From Chitinophagaceae bacterium (lineage in GTDB: Bacteria > Bacteroidota > Bacteroidia > Chitinophagales > Chitinophagaceae), in NCBI GenBank assembly GCA_019747455.1, contig JAIEQT010000175.1, positions 1-10,505 on the forward strand: a stretch of 10,505 nt of DNA. The letters are read 5' to 3'. The notes under the pieces were generated by a model. That model was not told the origin of the DNA. It saw nothing but the letters and a program-made list of their open reading frames with translations, and made no database searches. Numbering within the stretch: the first letter of the stretch is position 1; each line of letters opens with the position of its first letter. Below, piece after piece: positions 1 through 5,882 of the stretch. The position numbers and the translations under genes were made by a program.

Positions 1-490
1 AAAAAGAAGCTTTATCCTGAAAGAGCATCTGCTTCATTACAAAATTATCATGAGCATCTACTTTTAGTTGATCAACTATCATTTTGTTATTACTGGTACG
101 CATCATATAGTTGATAATCGAATCTTTTTTATCACGATCTGTCAGGTGTCCGCTAATTCGGTAAAAACCGGCTGTAGCCAAGCAACTTATGGCGTAATCC
201 CCATCTGCTATTTGATCGCCAATTTTTAAAGCAGCCATAGCGGCTCCTTCAATTAAGGGATAGCGAAATTTCCATCTTTTGTGGGTAGTCAAATCATCGA
301 TCCAAACATGAACCGTGGCCGATTTTAATTTTAAAGCCGTATAATTAGGTAAATCAATACTTATTTCGAGTGAATCGCCCCTTTGATAAATTTTTTTCGA
401 CAAGCTAACGCGTAAAGAATCTTGAGCAATTATACTTTCGCTAATTAAGCAAATAATAGAAACTATTAGTAAAGCGTAGCCTTTTTTCAT
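1..490 (-). CDS. Secreted macroglobulin-like protein, 5' part only
   Basis: The reading frame is open from an ATG at 488-490 to the left window edge, giving 163 residues; the 3' part lies outside the window. The N-terminus is a clear Sec signal peptide: two lysines, a hydrophobic stretch (YALLIVSIICLIS), then a probable cleavage site around ESIIA/QDS near residue 22. The mature part starts with a beta-rich segment containing KKIYQRGDSLEISI, which resembles the MG2 domain of alpha-2-macroglobulin-like proteins. Bacteroidota encode long secreted proteins of this build, often with carboxypeptidase-like or TonB-plug-like segments further on, but that part is not visible. An imperfect -7 box lies 3 nt upstream of the start. 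The gene is divergent from the aminotransferase, 67 bp away. The gene and export call are strong; the domain call is tentative. Confidence 0.75.
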   Translation of the reverse strand, partial: MKKGYALLIVSIICLISESIIAQDSLRVSLSKKIYQRGDSLEISIDLPNYTALKLKSATVHVWIDDLTTHKRWKFRYPLIEGAAMAALKIGDQIADGDYAISCLATAGFYRISGHLTDRDKKDSIINYMMRTSNNKMIVDQLKVDAHDNFVMKQMLFQDKASF

Positions 491-493
491 CCT

Positions 494-501
494 TAAAAAT
501 A
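494..501 (-). promoter_or_regulatory. Possible Bacteroidota -7 box of the secreted-protein gene
   Basis: On the minus strand this reads TATTTTTA, one mismatch from the Bacteroidota -7 consensus TAnnTTTG, and it ends 3 nt before the ATG. No convincing -33 TTG is visible. In such AT-rich DNA a chance match is quite possible. Confidence 0.3.
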
Positions 502-534
502 AAAAACTTCTGGCTAAAACTTTATTGTTTCTGT

Positions 535-542
535 TAACTTCG
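535..542 (+). promoter_or_regulatory. Probable -7 box of the aminotransferase gene
   Basis: The sequence TAACTTCG matches TAnnTTTG with one change (T to C). It sits 15 nt upstream of the ATG at 558. It lies inside the longer open frame that could begin at TTG 525, which argues that translation starts at 558 instead. A -33 element is not evident. Confidence 0.45.
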
Positions 543-557
543 CGCAAAAGTTATGAT

Positions 558-1817
558 ATGAGTAAGCTGAGCCATTTAGCAGAAACGTTGATAGGCAGTG
601 AAATCGTAAAACTGGGAAATGCTATTAATGAGCGTATTAGGAATGGTGAAACTATTTATAATTTCACCATAGGCGATTTTGATCCGAATGTTTTTCCTAT
701 ACCGGCCGAATTGGAAGCACTCATTATTGAATCCTACCAAAAGCATTATACTAACTATCCTGCTGCTGAAGGTATTCTAGAATTGAGAAAAGCCATAAGT
801 GCGTTTATTCAGCAGTGGGAGGGTATTCATTATGATGCACATGAAATTCAGGTGGCCTCTGGAGGTCGCCCGCTGATATATGCTTTATTCAAAGTGCTTG
901 TAGATAAAGGTGATAAAGTAATTTATGGCGTTCCTTCCTGGAACAATAACCACTATGTTCATCTAACAGATGGGGAACATTGTTTAATTGATTGCCTTCC
1001 TGAAAATAATTTTATGCCCACTGTGGCAGATATTAAAAAGAATATGGAAGGCGCTACTTTAATTTGTTTATGTACGCCCCAAAATCCAACGGGTACCACA
1101 CTCTCGGCCAATGCCTTGAAAGAAATTTGTGATTTGATTATAGCGGAGAATAATAAGCGAGGTCCGCAGGATAAGAAGTTGTATTTAATGTTTGATCAAA
1201 TGTATTGGACACTCACCTATGGGGATACTGTTCATGCTAATCCTATATCCTTGAACCCTGCTATGAAAGCGTATACCATTTTTATAGATGGTATTTCAAA
1301 AGTTTTTGCAGCAACCGGTGTTAGGGTGGGCTGGGCTATGGGTCCGGAAACTGTTATCGCTAAAATGAAAGCTATTCTCAGCCATTTAGGAGCATGGGCA
1401 CCAATGGCAGAACAGAAAGCTGTTTCACAATATCTACTACAGCAAGAAGCCATTCAACAATACCTGCAACATTTTAAAACTGAAATCGAATATCGGTTAC
1501 GAACTATATACAACGGACTTATCGCACTTAAAAATAAAGGTTATGCTGTAGATGCTGTAGCACCACAAGCCGCAATTTATCTTACTATAAAATTAGATTT
1601 GGCAGGTAAACAAGATGCCAATGGGCAAATTTTAAAAACACAGGCGCATGTTACTTCCTATATTCTAGGCGAAGCGAAATTAGCCGTTGTACCATTTTCA
1701 GCATTTGGCGCAGGCTCGGATAATCCTTGGTATCGGCTAAGTGTAGGTACCAGCAAGAAAGAAGATATTCCAGCTATGTTAGCCAAGTTGGAAGAGGCGT
1801 TACAGAAACTCCACTAA
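558..1817 (+). CDS. Class I/II PLP-dependent aminotransferase
   Basis: A 419-residue pyridoxal-phosphate enzyme of fold type I, in the aspartate-aminotransferase-like branch; it should transfer an amino group from an amino acid to a 2-oxo acid in the cytoplasm. The substrate cannot be read from the sequence. Visible motifs, numbered from ATG 558, are NYPAAEGILELR (about 67-78), ASGGRP with the cofactor phosphate region (about 100-105), TPQNPTG with the PLP-contacting Asn (about 173-179), FDQMYW with the Asp that holds the pyridine ring (about 212-217), and DGISKVFAATGVRVGW with the Schiff-base Lys at about 248. A late Arg in WYRLSVG corresponds to the substrate-carboxylate Arg of the family. 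The frame extends to a TTG at 525, but the likely promoter box lies inside that extension and MSKLSHLAE is a more normal N-terminus. The stop overlaps the convergent gene on the minus strand by 4 bp. Confidence 0.93.
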   Translation: MSKLSHLAETLIGSEIVKLGNAINERIRNGETIYNFTIGDFDPNVFPIPAELEALIIESYQKHYTNYPAAEGILELRKAISAFIQQWEGIHYDAHEIQVASGGRPLIYALFKVLVDKGDKVIYGVPSWNNNHYVHLTDGEHCLIDCLPENNFMPTVADIKKNMEGATLICLCTPQNPTGTTLSANALKEICDLIIAENNKRGPQDKKLYLMFDQMYWTLTYGDTVHANPISLNPAMKAYTIFIDGISKVFAATGVRVGWAMGPETVIAKMKAILSHLGAWAPMAEQKAVSQYLLQQEAIQQYLQHFKTEIEYRLRTIYNGLIALKNKGYAVDAVAPQAAIYLTIKLDLAGKQDANGQILKTQAHVTSYILGEAKLAVVPFSAFGAGSDNPWYRLSVGTSKKEDIPAMLAKLEEALQKLH

Positions 1818-2059
1818 TTTTTGTTGCAAATAAAAACAAAAGGCTTGTTAGGGGTATCCTTCAAAATCTTTTGAACCAAATGTATTTTGGTGATTATTTT
1901 ATGCTTGTTGATATCTATGATCTCATTTGCCGTACAAAAAGCACTCCAGTTTTCAACGGGGAATAAAATGATATTTAGCGCAGCAATTTGTTTATCGAGT
2001 TCCTCTCTCGATAAATGGGCCTGATTGGCTAGTACTAATAAATCTCTGTTAGCACCCAT
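1814..2059 (-). CDS. Small protein of unknown function (81 aa)
   Basis: An 81-residue protein that I do not recognise. It starts with MGANRDLLVLANQAHLSREE, contains a likely helical first half rich in Leu, Ala, Glu and Lys, and ends in NKPFVFICNKN. It has no signal peptide, membrane segment or known motif that I can see. I place the start at the ATG at 2057-2059 because it follows the stop of the upstream lipoprotein gene by 2 nt, a spacing typical of translational coupling; an upstream in-frame TTG at 2083 would lie inside that gene. The 3' end overlaps the convergent aminotransferase by 4 bp. Arguments for a real gene are the coupling, the absence of any other gene here, and ordinary codon use. 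The function is unknown. Confidence 0.55.
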   Translation of the reverse strand: MGANRDLLVLANQAHLSREELDKQIAALNIILFPVENWSAFCTANEIIDINKHKIITKIHLVQKILKDTPNKPFVFICNKN

Positions 2060-2061
2060 AG

Positions 2062-2187
2062 TTAGTGTTTCGGACAACCGCAATATTTAGTTTTGTTCGA
2101 CTTCTGGAAAATACCACAACCCGAACTTGCCATGGTAATGCCCATAAATAACAGCAAAACCATAATTTGGTTTATTTTCAACCTCAT
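2062..2187 (-). CDS. Small predicted lipoprotein (41 aa)
   Basis: A short frame of 41 residues starting with ATG at 2185-2187. The N-terminus MRLKINQ is followed by a hydrophobic segment (IMVLLLFMGITMA) and a lipobox-like SSGC at residues 21-24, so the protein is probably exported, cleaved before Cys24 and lipid-anchored. The mature peptide would be only 18 residues, containing two further cysteines in YCGC and ending in CPKH. Very small lipoproteins are common in Bacteroidota. The stop lies 2 nt before the ATG of the 81-residue gene, suggesting a two-gene operon. On the other side, 21 bp separate its start from the divergent glycosyltransferase start. The function is unknown. The main doubt is its length; the ordered signal-peptide structure speaks for it. 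Confidence 0.6.
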   Translation of the reverse strand: MRLKINQIMVLLLFMGITMASSGCGIFQKSNKTKYCGCPKH

Positions 2188-2195
2188 ATTGATAC

Positions 2196-2200
2196 TAAGG
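2196..2200 (+). promoter_or_regulatory. Shine-Dalgarno-like TAAGG supporting TTG start at 2209
   Basis: TAAGG lies 8 nt upstream of TTG 2209. It is the clearest ribosome-binding-like motif near this gene and the main reason for choosing 2209 over the upstream TTG at 2167. Confidence 0.4.
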
Positions 2201-2208
2201 TAAATAAA

Positions 2209-3366
2209 TTGCAGAAAAAATTCACGCATTTAACAGTTTTAGTGGCACCTCTCGATTGGGGGCTTGGACATACAACCCGCTGTATACCTATTATCAATAG
2301 TTTATTAGCACAAGGCTGTAAGGTTATATTGGCGGGCGAAAGAGCCCAAACCACTTTATTTGAACGTGAATTTCCGCAAATTGAGATAGTAGCTTTAAAG
2401 GGATATCGTATTCAATATGCCAAAAAAGGGTATTTATTTTCCCTAAAATTAGCCTTACAAATTCCCAGTATTGTCAAAGTAATACGATTTGAGCATAAAT
2501 GGCTGAGGCAGGTTGTTATAGATAAGAAAGTTGATCTTGTTATTTCAGATAATCGTTACGGATTATACCATAGTAACATTCCTACTATCATTATTACCCA
2601 TCAGTTACAACTCCATCTAGGCAATAGAAGTATAGAAAAAATCACTCAGTTTTTTTTATACAAATGGATTAACAGATTTACAAGTTGCTGGGTGCCCGAT
2701 ATGGTTGATGGCATTGCCGGTAAATTATCTCATCCGGATATTTTACCTCAAATACCAGCTACCTATATCAATTTATTATCACGCTTTAATGAGATAGATA
2801 CAACAACAAAATATAAATACTGCTTTTTGATTTCAGGACCCGAACCACAAAGAACGATTTTTGAGAAAAAAGTTTTTGAGTTAGTTGCCGATTTACAAGA
2901 AGAAGTTGTAGTTGTGAGAGGCTTGCCTAATAGGTTTGATACAAGTTACGAGATTCGAGATTCGAGTTGTTATGAGAATGAGTATGATGCCCGCAACCCG
3001 CAACCCGCATCTCGCAACTCGCATCTCATATACCCACATCTTCCCACCAAACAACTAGCCGAACTCGTTCAGCAAAGTGAATATATTATTTGTAGAGGTG
3101 GTTATACTTCTTTGATGGAATTGCTCGTTTTGCGAAAGAAATTGATAGTAGTGCCAACACCCGGACAAACAGAGCAAGAATATTTAGCACAAACATTGAT
3201 GCAACAAAAACAGGTTTATGCTACAACACAAAATACTTTTGATAAACACACGCTCGTAGCAGCAAGTTCTTTTAATTATTCATTCAAGCAACTGGCTGTG
3301 TTTAAGCAAGAAGACGTCGTGGGCCTATTATCGGCTATTTACGATAATAATAAAATATCTTTGTAG
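2209..3366 (+). CDS. MurG-like GT-B glycosyltransferase with in-frame repeat insertion
   Basis: A 385-residue protein with the two-domain layout of GT-B glycosyltransferases related to MurG. The N-terminal domain opens with VLVAPLDWGLGHTTRC, a glycine-rich loop after the first strand followed by His, as in MurG-type enzymes. The C-terminal domain has CRGGYTSLMELL and VVPTPGQTEQEYLAQ, the region that binds the nucleotide-sugar donor in this family. The donor, acceptor and pathway cannot be told. No ATG exists near the start; TTG 2209 gives MQKKFTHLTVLVAP, close to the first strand, and has TAAGG 8 nt upstream. A TTG at 2167 would overlap the divergent lipoprotein gene. About 28 residues (roughly 245-272) come from a palindromic heptamer element that interrupts the link between VVRGLP and YPHLPTKQLAEL. 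The permease gene follows after 2 nt. Confidence 0.85.
   Translation: MQKKFTHLTVLVAPLDWGLGHTTRCIPIINSLLAQGCKVILAGERAQTTLFEREFPQIEIVALKGYRIQYAKKGYLFSLKLALQIPSIVKVIRFEHKWLRQVVIDKKVDLVISDNRYGLYHSNIPTIIITHQLQLHLGNRSIEKITQFFLYKWINRFTSCWVPDMVDGIAGKLSHPDILPQIPATYINLLSRFNEIDTTTKYKYCFLISGPEPQRTIFEKKVFELVADLQEEVVVVRGLPNRFDTSYEIRDSSCYENEYDARNPQPASRNSHLIYPHLPTKQLAELVQQSEYIICRGGYTSLMELLVLRKKLIVVPTPGQTEQEYLAQTLMQQKQVYATTQNTFDKHTLVAASSFNYSFKQLAVFKQEDVVGLLSAIYDNNKISL
2946..3031 (+). repeat. Palindromic heptamer element 1, inside the glycosyltransferase gene
   Basis: Tandem 7-bp units in inverted orientation. The left arm has three units fitting WTNCGAG at 2946-2966 and decayed copies to about 2982. A short centre follows. 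The right arm has five units that are the reverse complement of WTGCGRG at 2990-3024 and a decayed unit to 3031. Left and right arms can pair imperfectly into a long hairpin. The element is read in frame and encodes EIRDSS from the left arm and RNPQPASRNS from the right arm. The right arm is much richer in G+C than the surrounding gene. A related element is at 5403-5485. Confidence 0.85.
3356..3363 (+). promoter_or_regulatory. Probable -7 box of the EamA permease gene
   Basis: TATCTTTG is an exact match to TAnnTTTG. It lies in the last codons of the glycosyltransferase gene and ends 5 nt before the permease ATG, so the permease could have its own, nearly leaderless transcript in addition to read-through from upstream. 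No good -33 TTG is visible. Confidence 0.5.
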
Positions 3367-3368
3367 TC

Positions 3369-4268
3369 ATGAAAGGCGTAATAAATAAGTATGGCGCGGC
3401 TATAGGATCAAATTTTATTTTTGGAAGCAGCTATGCCGTGGTAAAATATATTACGCCCGGATTTATCCATCCTTTTGCTTTGAATTTGGTGCGTGTTGGA
3501 ACAAGTATCAGTTTGTTTTGGATACTTTTTTTATTTAAAAAAGGGGATCAGAAAATTGATAAAAAAGATATCCCGCGTTTTTTACTTTGTGCACTTACGG
3601 GCGTTGTTATCAATCAGTTACTTTTCATAAAGGGGTTATCTCTTACAAGTGCTATTCATAGCTCATTATTATCCCTGGCTACGCCTATTCTGATAACAAT
3701 TATCGCTGCTCTATTACTTAAAGAGGGATTTAGTTATCTGAAGCTGGGCGGACTCATTATGGGTATTTCAGGTGCTGCAGTATTGATATTATCAAAGGAT
3801 CAATCACAACAAGGATCACATGTGTTAGTGGGAGATATTTTAGTACTTATCAATGCTTCTTCCTACGCGTTCTATTTGGTGTTGGTAAGGCCATTGATGA
3901 CGAAATACTCACCTATACAGGTTTTACGCTGGGTTTTTACTTTCGGAACCATAGGTATTATTCCTTTTGGATTACCTCCGTTTTTAGAAACAAACTGGAT
4001 AACATTTGATATTTCTCACTTTATAGCATTGGCCTATGTGGCTATTGTGGGAACCTTTGTTGCTTACTTGCTTACTGTATATAGTATCTCCACTATTGGT
4101 CCATCTCGTACCGGAGCATTCATCTATACGCAACCTATTTTTGCCGCTGTTATTGCAACCATTTTTGCCGGAGAGCATTTTAGTTTGATAAAAGGGCTTG
4201 CTGCCTTACTTATTTTTGGAGGGGTTTTTTTGGCTAATTTCAAAAGAGAAAAAACTACTGCAGTTTAG
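3369..4268 (+). CDS. EamA/DMT-family permease
   Basis: A 299-residue integral inner-membrane protein of the drug/metabolite transporter superfamily. It shows the usual two EamA repeats (about residues 8-140 and 150-290), each with about five hydrophobic segments, ten in total. Characteristic pieces are GSSYAVVKYITPGFIHPFAL in the first helix pair, the end of repeat 1 (LGGLIMGISGAAVLILS), the start of repeat 2 (GDILVLINASSYAFYLVLVR) and the ending AALLIFGGVFLANFKRE. Such proteins export or exchange amino acids, nucleosides or other small metabolites; the substrate cannot be predicted here. The ATG lies 2 nt after the glycosyltransferase stop, and the length is typical. The 3' end overlaps the convergent phosphatase gene by 14 bp. 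Confidence 0.9.
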   Translation: MKGVINKYGAAIGSNFIFGSSYAVVKYITPGFIHPFALNLVRVGTSISLFWILFLFKKGDQKIDKKDIPRFLLCALTGVVINQLLFIKGLSLTSAIHSSLLSLATPILITIIAALLLKEGFSYLKLGGLIMGISGAAVLILSKDQSQQGSHVLVGDILVLINASSYAFYLVLVRPLMTKYSPIQVLRWVFTFGTIGIIPFGLPPFLETNWITFDISHFIALAYVAIVGTFVAYLLTVYSISTIGPSRTGAFIYTQPIFAAVIATIFAGEHFSLIKGLAALLIFGGVFLANFKREKTTAV

Positions 4269-4746
4269 GATAATCGAAGAACCAGAAAGTCTTTTTTGCG
4301 TGCATAAATTCCGCCCAATCATTGGTATCAATCTTTACGGCAAAAACACCGCAAGTAGGCATATTGTCGATGCTTGTGTCTGTTAACTGATTTACAAAAT
4401 CGGTGATTCCGGGATTGTGTGAAAACAAAGCAACAGTATTGGATTCATCATTCAACTGCTTAATTACTTCAAAGAAGGTGGCAGGTGATGCATGATACAA
4501 TTCAGAAATACCTATGATATCAGAATGCTTTTGACCATATGCTTTTGCGAAATAAGTAGCGGTACTAAAGGCTCTATTGGCAGTGCTGGATATAAAAGTA
4601 TCAATGGGTACATTTCTCTTGATAAGTCGATTGGCCATTTCTGGGGCATCTCTATTTCCCCTTTCATTTAGTGGTCTTTCAAAATCACTCATACCTATAT
4701 TAGCCCAGCTACTCTTGGCATGCCTAACAATAATCAATTGTTTCAT
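4255..4746 (-). CDS. SixA-type histidine phosphatase
   Basis: A 163-residue member of the histidine phosphatase (phosphoglycerate-mutase-like) superfamily, close in size and motifs to SixA. The catalytic N-terminal motif is IVRHAKSSW (the RHG-type motif, His at about residue 9), the following FERPLNERGNRDAPEMA is typical of the SixA group, and the second catalytic His is in FSHNPGITDF (about 113-122). SixA in E. coli dephosphorylates phosphohistidine on signalling or phosphotransfer proteins; the target here is unknown. I chose ATG 4744-4746 (MKQLIIVRHAK) over an in-frame codon at 4761 because family members start directly before the first strand. It is divergent from mnmH with 35 bp between starts, and its 3' end overlaps the permease gene. 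Confidence 0.9.
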   Translation of the reverse strand: MKQLIIVRHAKSSWANIGMSDFERPLNERGNRDAPEMANRLIKRNVPIDTFISSTANRAFSTATYFAKAYGQKHSDIIGISELYHASPATFFEVIKQLNDESNTVALFSHNPGITDFVNQLTDTSIDNMPTCGVFAVKIDTNDWAEFMHAKKTFWFFDYPKLQ

Positions 4747-4750
4747 AATG

Positions 4751-4758
4751 AAAAGGTA
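4751..4758 (-). promoter_or_regulatory. Possible -7 box of the SixA-like gene
   Basis: On the minus strand this reads TACCTTTT, one mismatch from TAnnTTTG, 4 nt upstream of the ATG. No convincing -33 element is visible. Confidence 0.35.
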
Positions 4759-4780
4759 CAAAATGCCCTGTACATTTGTA
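4756..4780. repeat. Overlapping inverted repeats between sixA-like gene and mnmH
   Basis: The 35-bp divergent intergenic region contains GTACA (4756-4760) and TGTAC (4769-4773) with an 8-bp spacer, overlapping a second pair, TACAAA (4757-4762) and TTTGTA (4775-4780). It coincides with both candidate -7 boxes, so it may be an operator or may simply result from two facing promoters. Confidence 0.4.
4771..4778 (+). promoter_or_regulatory. Probable -7 box of mnmH
   Basis: TACATTTG is an exact match to TAnnTTTG and ends 3 nt before the GTG start at 4782. If transcription starts a few nucleotides downstream, as expected for this box, the mRNA would be leaderless or nearly so. No clear -33 TTG is present. 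Confidence 0.5.
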
Positions 4781-4781
4781 T

Positions 4782-5882
4782 GTGGCTATTACGAAATTAC
4801 ATATCGATGAGTTTTTGAAATTAGCATCAGCACACCCTGTGTTGGATGTAAGGAGTCCCGGAGAGTTCGAACACGCCCATATACCCGGAGCATACTCGCT
4901 CCCACTTTTTACGGATGAAGAAAGAAAAATTGTTGGCACGGCCTATAAAAAGGAGAGTAAGGAGAAAGCAATAAAAATTGGACTGAAATATTTTGGAAAG
5001 AAAATGGTGAAGATGGTGGAAGAAGTGGAGAAGATTGAAGCGTCAATGGGTAGTTCTGAAAGAAGTAAAACTATTTTGGTACATTGTTGGCGGGGAGGTA
5101 TGCGTAGCGCCGGTGTGGCCTGGCTGTTAGATCTGTATGGGTTTAAAGTATATTCATTAGTTGGTGGGTATAAAGCATATAGAAAATGGGTGCTGGCGCA
5201 ATTTCAAAAAGATTATCCTTTTATTATCATTGGTGGCTATACCGGTAGTGGAAAAACAGAAGTGTTAGCAGCACTAGCGGCTAAGGGAGCAACAATTATA
5301 GACCTCGAATCGATTGCTTCCCATAAAGGGTCGGCTTTTGGTAATTTGGGTATGCCTAAGCAGCCAACCCAAGAGCAGTTTGAGAATAATTTAGCAAATA
5401 AGTTGCGGGATTCGATTTTCGATTTTCGAGATACGGGATACGAGTTACTAGACCTAAACCGCAACCCGCAACCCGCAACCCGTATCTATATCGAAGACGA
5501 AAGCCAACGTATAGGCGAGGTGAATATTCCCGGTAGTTTGTTTAATACCATGCGTAGCAAACCGGTTTTGTTTTTAGATATTCCCTTTGAAGAACGATTG
5601 CTGCATATTATCAATAGTTATGGTAAATATGACCAAGAGAAATTGCTCAACGCTATTTTGCGAATTCAAAAAAAATTAGGAGGCTTAGAAACAAAGAATA
5701 CTGTAAATTATTTGCTAGAAAAAGATTTATATAATTGTTTCGCTATTCTATTAAAATACTATGATAAATTTTATTTAAATGGTCTTTTCCGTAGAGAAAA
5801 CCCGGAAATGCAAATTCGAAAGATTCCTTGCTTTTCAACAAATGCAGAAGATAATGCTGCCGGTGTTATAGCAGCTATTTAA
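4782..5882 (+). CDS. mnmH: tRNA 2-selenouridine synthase
   Basis: A 366-residue enzyme (MnmH, also SelU/YbbB) that replaces the sulfur of 2-thiouridine by selenium at the wobble position of tRNAs for Lys, Glu and Gln, using selenophosphate. The N-terminal half is a rhodanese domain: HPVLDVRSPGEFEHAHIPGA (about 18-37) and the active-site loop VHCWRGGMRS with Cys at about 102. The second half carries a P-loop, GYTGSGKT (about 152-159), followed by DLESIASHKGSAFG and later EDESQRIGEVNIP, both typical of the family. The start is GTG 4782 (MAITKLHIDE), as in relatives; a TTG at 4776 would lie in the -7 box. Residues about 208-234 come from a palindromic heptamer element inserted between QFENNLANK and IYIEDES. 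The selenophosphate synthetase gene is not in this window. The 3' end overlaps the convergent transporter gene by 8 bp. Confidence 0.93.
   Translation: MAITKLHIDEFLKLASAHPVLDVRSPGEFEHAHIPGAYSLPLFTDEERKIVGTAYKKESKEKAIKIGLKYFGKKMVKMVEEVEKIEASMGSSERSKTILVHCWRGGMRSAGVAWLLDLYGFKVYSLVGGYKAYRKWVLAQFQKDYPFIIIGGYTGSGKTEVLAALAAKGATIIDLESIASHKGSAFGNLGMPKQPTQEQFENNLANKLRDSIFDFRDTGYELLDLNRNPQPATRIYIEDESQRIGEVNIPGSLFNTMRSKPVLFLDIPFEERLLHIINSYGKYDQEKLLNAILRIQKKLGGLETKNTVNYLLEKDLYNCFAILLKYYDKFYLNGLFRRENPEMQIRKIPCFSTNAEDNAAGVIAAI
5403..5485 (+). repeat. Palindromic heptamer element 2, inside mnmH
   Basis: The left arm has seven consecutive 7-bp units at 5403-5451, mostly fitting WTNCGRK (for example TTGCGGG, ATACGGG, ATACGAG). 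A 6-bp centre follows (5452-5457). The right arm at 5458-5485 has four units, reverse complements of TTGCGGG and ATACGGG. GATACGGG at 5430-5437 and CCCGTATC at 5479-5486 are an exact 8-bp inverted pair. In the mnmH frame it encodes RDSIFDFRDTGYE from the left arm and RNPQPATR from the right arm, with no stop. 18 of 27 bases at 5459-5485 are G or C, a sharp contrast with the AT-rich gene around it. It is clearly related to the element at 2946-3031. Confidence 0.87.

Noticed and set aside
525..557. Extended N-terminus of the aminotransferase from TTG 525
   Set aside because: The extension contains the likely -7 box and does not look like a family N-terminus; ATG 558 is better placed.
1819..1841. 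Terminator between the aminotransferase and the small convergent gene
   Set aside because: The inverted pair TTTTGTT/AACAAAA has only one G-C pair and a 9-nt loop; it lies in coding DNA and is not stable enough for an intrinsic terminator.
2167..2208. Extended N-terminus of the glycosyltransferase from TTG 2167
   Set aside because: It would overlap the start of the divergent lipoprotein gene, and relatives begin close to the first strand; TTG 2209 has a TAAGG at suitable distance.
2946..3031. CRISPR array or simple tandem repeat
   Set aside because: The units are 7 bp without unique spacers, they switch orientation at the centre, and they lie inside an intact coding frame.
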